A stretch of 19,263 nucleotides of DNA from NCBI GenBank assembly GCA_964432995.1, contig CAYSPU010000098.1, positions 1 through 19,263 on the forward strand, in the 5' to 3' direction. Shown piece after piece: positions 1 through 7,505 of the stretch. The notes beneath the pieces are model-generated. The model saw only the letters and a list, made by a program, of their open reading frames with translations. It did not search any database and was not told where the DNA came from. Source of the stretch: CAYSPU01 sp964432995. Lineage in GTDB: Bacteria; Verrucomicrobiota; Verrucomicrobiia; Limisphaerales; JAHDYP01. The position numbers and the translations under genes were made by a program. The number at the start of each line of letters is the position of its first letter. Position 1 is the stretch's first letter.

Positions 1-1
1 C

Positions 2-898
2 CGGCACGCGGCGTTGATGCGCGACCTCGAGCTGCATCGGATGAAGAAGATGCAGGCCTACATCGCCATCCGGGGGAGCGGCAACGCGAGCGAGGCGTCC
101 GATGTCCCGGGCAAGTTGCAGTCGTTGTACGCGCGGATGATGCGCCCGGTGTTGGATTACCGGGTGAACCACACGCGTTGGGTGGTGCTGCGGTGGCCGA
201 CGCCGAGCATGGCGCAGGCGGCCAACATGAGCACGGAGGCGTTCGAGGATTTCTACTTCCGGGTCTGCACGATGGATTACCGCAAGATGGCGCGCGCCAT
301 CGTGCCCCTCAAACGCCGGATGGAGAAGGCGGACCGCGTGCAACTGAAGGCCCCGGGCACGGACCTGACGTTCAGCATCCGGGGGATTGGCGCCCAGGAG
401 TGCGTGGGCCTGCGCAACATCCCCGACGGCGAGGTGTTCTCCTGTCCGGTGCGCGACTCGGTCAACGGGGTGATTCAGTTCAACACGCCGTCGCTCTACG
501 CCGGCACGCGGTTCGAGAACGTCCGGCTCGAGTTTCGCGAGGGGAAAGTGGTGCAGGCCACGGGCAGCAACTCGAAGCGACTCAACGAGATCCTCGACAC
601 CGACGCCGGGTCGCGTTACGTGGGCGAGTTCTCGCTCGGGTTCAATCCGCACATCCTGAATCCGATGTGCGACATCCTGTTCGACGAGAAGATCGCCGGT
701 TCGCTGCACTTTACGCCGGGGCAGGCTTACGAGGAGTGCGACAACGGCAACCGGTCGGCCGTCCACTGGGACATGGTATTGATCCAGCGGCCGGAGTGGG
801 GCGGCGGCGAAGTGTGGTTTGACGACGAATTAATCCGCAAAGACGGCCAGTTCGTGCCGGCCGATCTGCGTCCGCTGAACCCAAGCCGTCTGAAGTGA
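2..898 (+). CDS. M29-family metallo-aminopeptidase (AmpS/AmpT type), 5'-truncated
   Basis: The frame is open to the left edge of the window, so the N-terminus lies outside it; about 298 codons remain of a family usually 360-410 residues long. M29 enzymes are cytoplasmic, two-metal exopeptidases that remove N-terminal residues from peptides. The metal and catalytic set is visible. Counting from the TTG at position 14, there is Glu140 in PDGEVF, Glu205 in VGEFSLGF, His232 and Tyr239 in HFTPGQAY, and His251 and Asp253 in VHWDM. The Glu-Glu spacing (65) and His-Tyr spacing (7) fit the family as I remember it. The last His-Asp pair comes only 19 residues after His232, which looks like a shortened loop. 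The gene ends 95 bases before the convergent LysR gene, with a large hairpin between them. Family assignment is firm; substrate preference cannot be read from sequence. Confidence 0.9.
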   Translation, partial: RHAALMRDLELHRMKKMQAYIAIRGSGNASEASDVPGKLQSLYARMMRPVLDYRVNHTRWVVLRWPTPSMAQAANMSTEAFEDFYFRVCTMDYRKMARAIVPLKRRMEKADRVQLKAPGTDLTFSIRGIGAQECVGLRNIPDGEVFSCPVRDSVNGVIQFNTPSLYAGTRFENVRLEFREGKVVQATGSNSKRLNEILDTDAGSRYVGEFSLGFNPHILNPMCDILFDEKIAGSLHFTPGQAYEECDNGNRSAVHWDMVLIQRPEWGGGEVWFDDELIRKDGQFVPADLRPLNPSRLK

Positions 899-947
899 TC
901 CTTTCCGATCGGCTGCGGTCGGAGAAACCCTCACCAATTCAGGGCAG

Positions 948-999
948 CTCATGAAGCCCGGCGAGAGCGGCCGGCCGGGAGCCGCTCTGCTTTCATGAG
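948..999. terminator. Long imperfect hairpin, probable bidirectional terminator
   Basis: An inner perfect 8-bp stem, AGAGCGGC (964-971) with GCCGCTCT (981-988), has a 9-base loop. An outer arm CTCATGAAGC (948-957) pairs with GCTTTCATGAG (989-999) apart from one extra A. The hairpin lies between convergent genes, and its right arm includes the stop codon of the LysR gene (993-995). There is no long T tract on either strand, so terminator function is inferred from position and stem strength. Confidence 0.5.
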
Positions 1000-1886
1000 G
1001 CAGAGTCCCTGTTTTCCTTGAGCATGGCGATGAACTGTTTCATCGCCGGGGAGAGGACCTTGTTCTTCTTGTAGATGATCGCGAGTTGACGGAAGAAGTC
1101 GGCGTCCTCGAAGGGGACTTGGGCCAGCGTCTGCTTGCTGACTTCCTGAGCGACCGTCGTCACCGGCACGATGGCGATGCCGGCGTCGATTTCCACCGCG
1201 CGTTTGAGCGTTTCGATGTTGTCGAATTCCATTACCGGGTGGACGGTGACGCCGTGGTCCTTCAGGACCTTATCGATGGCTTTGCGCGTCGGAATGTCCG
1301 CTTCGAAGGCGATGAACTTCTCGTTGGCGACCTGCTGGACCTTGATGGACTTGGCCTTGGCGAGGGGGTGCTGGGGGTGGCAGATCATGCCCATGGAATC
1401 CCGTCTCATGGGGACGATCTCCAGTTTGCTGTCTTTGGCTGGAAAGGCGACCAGGCCGAGGTCGACGACGTTGCCGAGGACGTCCTCGTAGACTTGGTTT
1501 GCCCGTCGGTATTCCACGTGGACAGCCACCGTGGGGTAGGCTTTCAGGAAGCGCTTGATGTAGGGGGGCAGATCGTGGAGACCCACGCTGTAGATGGTGG
1601 CGACGCGGATGGTGCCCGAGACGATGTCCTTGATCTCCTGCAGTTTGCTGTGGAGGGACTCGTAGGTTTGGATGATCTGCTTGCTGAAATCGTAGAGCAC
1701 CTGTCCTTCGCGGGTCAGGCGGAACTTCTTCTTGCTGCGCTCGATGAGGAGGGATTTGAACTGGCGTTCGAGCGAGCTGATCTGCTGGCTGACGGCCGAT
1801 TGGGTGACACCGTTGATGTGGGCTGCTTTGGTAAAACTCTCCGTTTCGGCCAAGTCACAAAACACTTTCAGACTTTCTATCTGCAT
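993..1886 (-). CDS. LysR-family transcriptional regulator (CysL/CbbR-like)
   Basis: This 297-residue protein has the normal length for a LysR-type regulator. Residues 1-60 form the winged helix-turn-helix, with FTKAAHINGVTQSAVSQQIS and the following LERQF segment. Residues of about 90-290 form the periplasmic-binding-protein-like co-inducer domain, beginning near GTIRVATIYSVG. The overall look is closest to CysL/CbbR-like members, which respond to small metabolites, but the ligand cannot be read from sequence. The ATG at 1886 is preceded on its own strand by CTCTCCCCTT, not a Shine-Dalgarno site. A weak TTGACT lies about 30 bases upstream (complement of 1916-1921). A partial dyad CTAA..TTAG at 1902-1915 could be an autoregulatory site. 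No obvious target operon is divergent from it; its upstream side is the palindrome-rich non-coding stretch. Confidence 0.92.
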   Translation of the reverse strand: MQIESLKVFCDLAETESFTKAAHINGVTQSAVSQQISSLERQFKSLLIERSKKKFRLTREGQVLYDFSKQIIQTYESLHSKLQEIKDIVSGTIRVATIYSVGLHDLPPYIKRFLKAYPTVAVHVEYRRANQVYEDVLGNVVDLGLVAFPAKDSKLEIVPMRRDSMGMICHPQHPLAKAKSIKVQQVANEKFIAFEADIPTRKAIDKVLKDHGVTVHPVMEFDNIETLKRAVEIDAGIAIVPVTTVAQEVSKQTLAQVPFEDADFFRQLAIIYKKNKVLSPAMKQFIAMLKENRDSAS

Positions 1887-2043
1887 AAGGGGAGAGAATC
1901 CTAATCCAATTTAGAAGTCAACCTGTGTTTCCCATCTGGCCTGCGGCCGGACGCGCCTCGTTAGCGTCCCCTGGCCGGCAAATTGCACACCCCTCCGCTA
2001 CACCGATCCAGTGTGCACCCGCAGGACGCGCCATATGCCGGCC

Positions 2044-2088
2044 AGCCCGGAAATTTCATGCACTAATCCATCGTGAGATTTCCGGGCT
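2044..2088. repeat. Strong palindromic stem-loop, 17-bp arms (REP-like)
   Basis: The left arm (2044-2060, beginning AGCCCGGAAAT) and right arm (2072-2088, ending ATTTCCGGGCT) pair along 17 positions. Only two are non-Watson-Crick, and these would be U-G wobbles in plus-strand RNA. The loop is CACTAATCCAT (2061-2071). There is no T tract, so it is not a classical terminator. Its size and intergenic position resemble dispersed REP-type palindromes, but whether it is repeated elsewhere in the genome cannot be seen here. Confidence 0.6.
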
Positions 2089-2127
2089 AGCGCGGATGCT
2101 GTTGGACCTGCTCTTTCCCTTGACCGT

Positions 2128-2186
2128 GCTCTTGCTCTTGCGTTGCGCCTGCAGGTTTCAGGCGTGGAAGGACCGGGAGCAAGAGC
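2128..2186. repeat. Nested inverted repeat (10-bp outer, 6-bp inner stem)
   Basis: The outer arms GCTCTTGCTC (2128-2137) and GAGCAAGAGC (2177-2186) are a perfect 10-bp inverted repeat. Wobble pairs can extend it three positions outward. Inside it, CGCCTG (2146-2151) pairs with CAGGCG (2159-2164) around a 7-base loop. The two stems are separated by unpaired internal segments, giving a two-tier RNA-like fold. Confidence 0.55.
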
Positions 2187-2225
2187 GTGATCCAGAGCGA
2201 GATGGGAAGCGGCGACTGTGGGGAG

Positions 2226-2273
2226 CGATGGTCCCTCGCGCCGCGCCTGCGGCAGACCATCGGCTTGGTCTGC
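2226..2273. repeat. Two mutually exclusive hairpins
   Basis: CGATGGTC (2226-2233) is the perfect inverted partner of GACCATCG (2255-2262). GCAGACC (2252-2258) is the perfect partner of GGTCTGC (2267-2273). The segment 2255-2258 belongs to both stems, so only one can form at a time, as in attenuators. No gene starts directly downstream on the plus strand. On the minus strand the element lies just past the stop codon of the hybrid kinase. Confidence 0.45.
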
Positions 2274-2307
2274 CCGCGGGAATGCTGCCTGGCAGAGGCG
2301 GGCAACC

Positions 2308-3873
2308 TCAGGAAGCTTCCTGTTGGAGGAGGAGCTGCTTGACCCGGCGCAGAAGCTCTTGCGTGGTATAAGGTTTTCGCAGGTAACGCTCCCGTTCCCC
2401 TTCGCCAGGAGGGCGGACGTAGCCGCTGGTGCAGAGGATGGGAACGTGAGGCGAGATGCGCCGCAACTGGTCCACCAGTTCGCGTCCGCTCATGCCCGGC
2501 ATGACCATGTCGGTGATAACCAAATCGATCTGCCCCGGTGACTGGGAGAAGAGTTCGAGGGCGCGGGGGCCGTTGTTGGCGGTCAGAACCTTGTAGCCGA
2601 AGGCCGACAACACGGTTTGCCCGAGGTTGAGGAGCATCTCCTCGTCGTCCACAACGAGGACCGTCTGGTTTCCGCGGAGGTCATCGACTTTGGTCAGGGA
2701 TTCGCGGACGATTTTCTGCTGAGCCGGCAGGAAGAGGCGGACGGTGGTTCCGGCGCCGGGGGGGCTGACGATGGCGACAACGCCGCCGTGGTTGGTGACG
2801 ATGCCGTAGACCCAAGCGAGGCCGAGCCCGCGATGCTTGGGGTCGTTCTTCGTAGTGAAGAACGGTTCGAAGACACGCGGCAGGACGTCCTGAGGAACGC
2901 CGCAGCCGTTGTCGATGACTTCGACACAGACGTAAGTGCCCGGGGTGAGGCTGAAGCCGGGGCCGGAGACGGCCTCGGAGAAGGTGTGGTTGAGGGTGCG
3001 CACACAGATGTGGCCGCCGGGGCCGAGGGCTTCGACGGCATTCTCGATGACCCGGCCGAGGGCCTGCTGCATTTTGGCCTCGTCGAAGACCACGGTGTAG
3101 AGGCGACGCTCGAGTTGCAGTTCCCACTGGATATGCCCCAACTCCGGTTTCCGGAAGACATCCACGGCGTGGCGGAGCACGCTGTTGAGGTTCCCGGGCG
3201 CCTGCGAACGGGCGTCTCTCTCCTGCCGACTGAACTCGGCGAGGTCCTGGGCGATCTCGGCGGCTTTTTCGGCGGACTTCTCGACTTCGACCAGCGAGGC
3301 GCGCCAGGGGTGGGAGGGCTCGATGCGGCTCAGGATGAGGGAGGTGTGACCGAGGATGGTCGTGAGGGCATTGTTGAAATCGAGCGCGACGGTTCGGCTC
3401 AACTGGAGGGCGCACTCCAGCTTCTGTTTCTGGGCGACGGCGTCGGGCGCGGCCGCGGCGTCCGGTTTCCGGGCGGGTTCGGGGGAAACGGCGCGCGGCT
3501 CTGGTGGGGCGGGCGGCTGAGTCGCTGCGGGGGCCGCGGCGGCTTCGGGGAACAGTTGGAAGAGGTGATACTTCTTGCCGTCCTTGTGGAAGGCGCAGAC
3601 GTGGGTATCGAATTGCGAGCTGGCACCGCCCTTGACGCGGAACTTGAGCGGCATGGCGGAGGCAGAGGAACGTTCGAGTCGCAGCAGGTATTCCTCGGAG
3701 CTCAACGTGTTGGCGGGCGACCAGATGGAGGCGGCGAGTGAGGGTTCCCCCTCCATGACCGTGCCGAAGGCGGCGACGGCGCTGCTGTTGGCCCGGCGAA
3801 CCATGCCGGAGTCATCCACCAGGAACGCCGGCCAGGCGGACTGGTCGAGCACGAATGCGAAGTCAGGTTTCAT
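2308..3873 (-). CDS. Hybrid sensor kinase: PAS-like, degenerate HisKA, HATPase, receiver
   Basis: The 521-residue protein has no obvious membrane segment and is probably cytoplasmic. Residues of about 10-110 look like a PAS sensor (AWPAFLVDDSGMVRRAN). An Ala/Pro-rich linker spans about 112-148. A dimerisation helix follows, with ALDFNNALTTILGHTS at 163-178. In related kinases this motif reads AHDFNN and the histidine is phosphorylated; here it is Leu164 (CTC). The ATPase domain is intact: Asn278 in ENAVEAL, Asp321 in the G1 box EVIDNGCG, PFFTTK, and a G2 box RGLGLA near 348. The C-terminal receiver (about 398-515) keeps its acidic pair in VVDDEE, phospho-acceptor Asp455 in ITDMVMPG, the Ser in CTSGY, and Lys in RKPY. 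The gene stands alone and is divergent from the trpG operon. It may be a non-canonical or inactive kinase, or an ATP-binding signalling scaffold. Confidence 0.88.
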   Translation of the reverse strand: MKPDFAFVLDQSAWPAFLVDDSGMVRRANSSAVAAFGTVMEGEPSLAASIWSPANTLSSEEYLLRLERSSASAMPLKFRVKGGASSQFDTHVCAFHKDGKKYHLFQLFPEAAAAPAATQPPAPPEPRAVSPEPARKPDAAAAPDAVAQKQKLECALQLSRTVALDFNNALTTILGHTSLILSRIEPSHPWRASLVEVEKSAEKAAEIAQDLAEFSRQERDARSQAPGNLNSVLRHAVDVFRKPELGHIQWELQLERRLYTVVFDEAKMQQALGRVIENAVEALGPGGHICVRTLNHTFSEAVSGPGFSLTPGTYVCVEVIDNGCGVPQDVLPRVFEPFFTTKNDPKHRGLGLAWVYGIVTNHGGVVAIVSPPGAGTTVRLFLPAQQKIVRESLTKVDDLRGNQTVLVVDDEEMLLNLGQTVLSAFGYKVLTANNGPRALELFSQSPGQIDLVITDMVMPGMSGRELVDQLRRISPHVPILCTSGYVRPPGEGERERYLRKPYTTQELLRRVKQLLLQQEAS

Positions 3874-3952
3874 ACCGCGCGCAGGACGCTCCAGGAAATT
3901 ACTGACTCGGCGTGGATTCTCAACTGCAATCTCCGGGGACGCGGTTTCCTCT

Positions 3953-3979
3953 TTGATTTTGGTCGTCGTCGGCTAATGT
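3953..3979 (+). promoter_or_regulatory. Possible promoter of the trpG operon
   Basis: TTGATT (3953-3958) and TAATGT (3974-3979) resemble -35 and -10 boxes, but the spacer is only 15 bases. The predicted transcript would begin only a few bases before the ATG at 3992, so the mRNA would be nearly leaderless. That fits the absence of a Shine-Dalgarno site. The call is weak and rests on consensus matching alone. Confidence 0.25.
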
Positions 3980-3991
3980 GCCGCGCCGACT

Positions 3992-4557
<566 letters not shown>

Positions 4558-4561
<4 letters not shown>

Positions 4562-5943
4562 CGGCCGCGACGGAGCTTGAAGGGGGCGGTGGCGGTCGCG
4601 CGGGGGAGCTCCGCCTTCGGCCGCGCGGAGGTTTACGCCGGGGTGCGGGGTGTCTGCTGACGGTGGTTTTGGCTGCAGACCTTTTCGCCGCGGGCGAGTG
4701 GCCACAGTTCCGGGGTCCGGCGGGTGACGGTCATCACGGCCAGTCCCTGCCGTTGCGCTGGAGTGCGACCGAGCATATCCGCTGGCGGACGGCGATTCCA
4801 GGCAAGGCCTGGGCTTCGCCGGTCATCTGGGGATCGCAGATCTGGCTGGCGAATGCCAGCGCCGATGGGCGGGAGCTGTCGGTTGTCTGCGTTGACCGCG
4901 AGACGGGGCGTGTTGTGCAGGACCGCAAGCTCTTCGAGGTCGAGAAGCCCCAGTTCTGTCACCCTTTCAATTCCTATGCTTCCCCGACACCGGTTCTCGA
5001 GGCCGGGCGTTTGTACGTCACCTGGGGATCACCGGCCACGGCCTGTGTGGATACCTCAACCGGGCAGGTGCTGTGGGAACGGCGCGATCTTGTCTGCAAC
5101 CACTTCCGTGGCGCCGGCGCGTCACCGATCCTGCATGGCGACATGCTCATCCTGGCCTTCGACGGCAGCGATCGGCAGTTCGTGGCGGCATTGGACAAAC
5201 GGTCGGGCCGTACGGTCTGGCAGACAGCGCGTTCGATTGATTTCCAGGATCTCGACGAGAGAGGGGAACCGCAGGACGATGGCGACCTGCGGAAGGCCTT
5301 CGCCACGCCGCACGTGGCGGTTTTCGACGGGCTGCCGCTTCTGTTGAGCAGCGGCGCCAAAGCGCACTATGCCTACGACCCGCTGACGGGACGCGAGCTC
5401 TGGCGGGTCGAGGACCGGACGGCCCACTCGGCGAGCACGCGGCCGGTGGTCGGACACGGCTTGGTTTTTGTGCCGGCGGGGTGGGCGAACGGCCAACTGC
5501 TGGCCATCCGCCCCGGCCAGACGGGCGAGGTCGCGGACGCCAACGCCGAGCCCGACGAAGCGCGACAGCTTCGCGTCGTCTGGAAGGTGCGGAGGTCGGT
5601 GGCCCGCAAGCCGTCGGTGCTGCTCGTTGGCGACCTCCTGTTCATGATCGAGGATGGCGGGGTTGCCACCTGTCTCGAGGCGAAGACGGGAGTGGAGATC
5701 TGGCGGGAGCGGGTGGGGGGCAACTACTCAGCTTCGCCGCTGTCCGCCGCGGGGAGGATCTACTTCTGCAGCGAGGAGGGCAAGACCACGGTGGCGGAGG
5801 CGTCGCGACAGTTCCGGGTGTTGGCGGAGAACACGCTTCCGGACGGCTTCATGGCCTCTCCGGCCGCCGCGGGGAACGCCCTGTTCCTGCGCACGCGGAC
5901 GCATTTGTATCGGGTGGAGGACGCGGGGAAGGCCGAACGTTGA
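4558..5943 (+). CDS. Secreted PQQ-type beta-propeller protein
   Basis: The protein has 461 residues from the ATG that overlaps the trpG stop; the open frame extends further upstream, but only as a shadow of trpG. A long charged N-terminus (Arg-rich, residues 1-28) precedes a hydrophobic core, GCLLTVVLAADLFAAG, giving a probable signal peptide cut near residue 45. The mature start EWPQFRGP is the hallmark of secreted PQQ-like propellers common in PVC bacteria. At least four blade motifs of the D-x-x-TG-x-x-x-W kind are visible: VDTSTGQVLWE, LDKRSGRTVWQ, YDPLTGRELWR and LEAKTGVEIWR. I see no dehydrogenase catalytic signature, so it is more likely a binding or scaffold protein related to BamB than an alcohol dehydrogenase. 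Its pairing with trpG has no obvious metabolic logic. Confidence 0.85.
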
Positions 5944-5981
5944 GCCCCAGGTAATGCACCCCCAAGGGCCACCTTTCCGCG

Positions 5982-6010
5982 TTGCCAACCGGGTGGCGCC
6001 GGACTACACG
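5982..6010 (+). promoter_or_regulatory. Possible promoter of sixA
   Basis: TTGCCA (5982-5987) is followed after 17 bases by TACACG (6005-6010). The sequence around the -10, GGACTACA, is the same as at the candidate corA promoter. Transcription would begin within a few bases of the ATG at 6019, giving a leaderless or nearly leaderless mRNA. Confidence 0.3.
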
Positions 6011-6018
6011 CATGGTCC

Positions 6019-6501
6019 ATGAGACTCTACTTCCTTCGCCATGCCGACGCCTTGGACAACGCGAATGACGCCATCCGGCCGCTTTCACCCAAGGGGGAGC
6101 GGCAGTCGCGCGCCGTGGGGGGCTTCTTGCGGGATGCGGGGATTGCTTTCGACGCGGCCTTCAGCAGTCCGCTGGTGCGGGCACGGGAGACCGCGGAGAT
6201 CGTTCTGGGGCTCACCGGCGCGGTGAAACCAGCCCGCCTGCGGGCGGTGGACGCCTTGTTGAACGGCACTTCGGCTCGAGAGTTCGAGGGCTGGCTGCGG
6301 GCCCTGCCGGAGGTCGACCACGTCCTGTTGGTTGGCCATGCGCCCTCGCTGTCGGAGCGGGCGCGCGTGCTGTTGAGCATCGAGGATCCAGGAGCGCTGG
6401 ATCTGCCCAAGTGCGGACTCGCCTGCGTGGAGAGCGAGGACGGGCGGCAGGGGGCGCTGAAGTTTCTCGTGACCCCGAAGCAGTTGGGGCGGAGGTCATG
6501 A
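6019..6501 (+). CDS. sixA: SixA-like phosphohistidine phosphatase
   Basis: The 160-residue protein matches the small SixA branch of the histidine phosphatase (phosphoglycerate mutase-like) superfamily, whose E. coli member is about 161 residues. SixA removes phosphate from phosphohistidine in signalling or phosphotransfer proteins. The catalytic set is visible: Arg7-His8-Ala9 in YFLRHAD, Arg54 and Arg56 in SSPLVRARETAE, and the second histidine His107 in LLVGHAPS. The protein has no signal peptide and is cytoplasmic. It lies 75 bases after the propeller gene with its own candidate promoter, and converges on the TSUP gene with only 23 bases between stops. A short CCGGA-CGCC-TCCGG hairpin (6502-6515) sits in that gap. 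Two histidine-kinase-type genes in the window offer possible phospho-substrates, but no partner is proven. Confidence 0.9.
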   Translation: MRLYFLRHADALDNANDAIRPLSPKGERQSRAVGGFLRDAGIAFDAAFSSPLVRARETAEIVLGLTGAVKPARLRAVDALLNGTSAREFEGWLRALPEVDHVLLVGHAPSLSERARVLLSIEDPGALDLPKCGLACVESEDGRQGALKFLVTPKQLGRRS

Positions 6502-6524
6502 CCGGACGCCTCCGGCCGAACTCT

Positions 6525-7301
6525 TCAGAGGAACTTCCGGAAGTCGAAGTTGAAGATCAGTTGCAGACCCGTGAGGAGAGTGAAGACGTAGATCAACTTG
6601 AGGAAGATCGTTTCGGACACCTTGCGGTTGAGCCAAACGCCGAGCCAGACCCCGATGGGAACCAGGAACATCAGAGCCAGGGTGATCTGCATGGTGTGGC
6701 GGTTGATCACGTCGTTCACCAGGAAGAAGGGCAGCTTGATGGCGTTGATCCAGGTGAAGATCAGGACGTTGGTGCCGACGAAGATCTCCTTGGAGAGGCG
6801 CTGCGGGACGAGGAAGACCGTGATGACCGGGCCCGCGCCGTGGGCGATGGTCGACGTCACTCCCGCGGCCAGCCCGCACGGAATGCCGATCGCGTGATTC
6901 GGGGCGAACGCCCCCTCGGCCCGGAAGACCACTTCTTTTAGGAACTGGAACAGGACGAACACCACCGCGATGAGCCCGATTGCAATGTTCATCTGGCGGG
7001 CGGACAACTGGCCGACGAGCTGGACGCCAAGGAGGACTCCGACCACGGCGCCGGGGAGGAGGAACCGGAGGTTCTTTCGCTCCCATCGCCCCCAGTAGTG
7101 GTAGAGAGAGAAGACGTCTCCGGCACAGAGCAGCGGCAGGATGATGCCCACGGCATCCTTGCCGCCGAACGCCAGGGCGCACAGGGGAGTCGTCAGCATC
7201 CCGAGACCACCGCCGAAGCCCGCTTTGGAGAGGCCGAGGAACAGGACGGCGAGGGCGCCCGCAAACCAGTAGAGCAGGTCGGATGGAATGTCCGGCAACA
7301 C
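6525..7301 (-). CDS. TSUP-family (TauE/SafE) membrane transporter
   Basis: The 258-residue protein is almost entirely hydrophobic, with about eight predicted membrane helices. It has the family's N-terminal signature region LGLSKAGFGGGLGML and a second-half counterpart near GLAAGVTSTIAHGAGPVI. Both lengths and repeat architecture fit the TauE/SafE (TSUP) family of inner-membrane permeases, which move sulfite, sulfonates, sulfoacetate or related organic anions. The substrate cannot be read from sequence. The start is a GTG at 7301 (or the TTG at 7298); an in-frame stop lies just upstream at 7311-7313, so no longer form is possible. No Shine-Dalgarno site is visible. The upstream side holds a possible structured leader and the divergent corA operon. 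Confidence 0.88.
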   Translation of the reverse strand: MLPDIPSDLLYWFAGALAVLFLGLSKAGFGGGLGMLTTPLCALAFGGKDAVGIILPLLCAGDVFSLYHYWGRWERKNLRFLLPGAVVGVLLGVQLVGQLSARQMNIAIGLIAVVFVLFQFLKEVVFRAEGAFAPNHAIGIPCGLAAGVTSTIAHGAGPVITVFLVPQRLSKEIFVGTNVLIFTWINAIKLPFFLVNDVINRHTMQITLALMFLVPIGVWLGVWLNRKVSETIFLKLIYVFTLLTGLQLIFNFDFRKFL

Positions 7302-7312
7302 GGGCCGCTGTC

Positions 7313-7384
7313 ATACCACCCGGTCCCCAGAAGTCCAGCCTCCGGCAATTCCCTCCATGCTTCAGACCGGGCGTGCCCTGGTAT
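7313..7384 (-). other. Possible structured leader upstream of the TSUP gene
   Basis: Two nested inverted repeats are visible: ATACCA (7313-7318) with TGGTAT (7379-7384), and CCCGGTC (7319-7325) with GACCGGG (7365-7371). The left arms are contiguous, while the right arms are separated by seven bases, so the fold would be a long stem with a one-sided bulge. In minus-strand RNA the element would lie just ahead of the GTG at 7301. I recognise no known riboswitch consensus in it. Confidence 0.3.
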
Positions 7385-7460
7385 CCCTCGGTCCATGGTT
7401 CCGCCCCCCCTTATGGAGGGGATTTCGGCTGCTGGCCGACCTCTGACTCCCGGAAGGTCC

Positions 7461-7488
7461 TTGCCATGAGGGAGGTTCGGACTACAAT
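7461..7488 (+). promoter_or_regulatory. Probable sigma-70-type promoter of the corA operon
   Basis: TTGCCA (7461-7466) is followed after 16 bases by TACAAT (7483-7488), close to the consensus at both boxes. The expected start near 7495 leaves a leader of only about 10 bases before the ATG at 7506. A magnesium-sensing leader of the mgtA or ykoK kind is therefore unlikely from this promoter. Confidence 0.5.
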
Positions 7489-7505
7489 GCGCGCCAAACT
7501 GTCAC

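Larger units (their letters stand above)
1887..2307. other. 421-base non-coding region rich in inverted repeats
   Basis: No convincing gene is present between the start of the LysR gene and the end of the hybrid kinase gene, both on the minus strand. The stretch holds at least five inverted repeats. They are TGCACAC (1984-1990) with GTGTGCA (2011-2017), the 17-bp-arm stem-loop at 2044-2088, the nested hairpin at 2128-2186, and two mutually exclusive hairpins at 2226-2273. It would be the 3' trailer of the kinase mRNA and the upstream region of the LysR gene. A 148-codon plus-strand frame crosses it, but its composition follows the palindromes and I do not regard it as a gene. Confidence 0.7.

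Noticed and set aside
1925..2371. 148-codon plus-strand frame through the palindromic region, with a Leu-rich stretch
   Set aside because: The Leu-rich part is just the translation of the GCTCTTGCTC repeats, it overlaps the kinase gene end, and there is no ribosome site.
3628..3642. TGGCAC-N5-TTGA, resembling a sigma-54 -24/-12 promoter
   Set aside because: It lies inside the hybrid kinase gene on the opposite strand, and the invariant GC of the -12 element is GA here.
2617..3741. 374-codon plus-strand frame inside the hybrid kinase gene
   Set aside because: It is a shadow of a well-conserved kinase and receiver gene, with Gly/Glu/Asp-rich composition and no recognisable domain.
6496..7314. 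272-codon minus-strand frame overlapping the TSUP gene
   Set aside because: It is a shifted-frame shadow with Arg/Pro-rich composition; the 6525-7301 frame gives a coherent membrane transporter.
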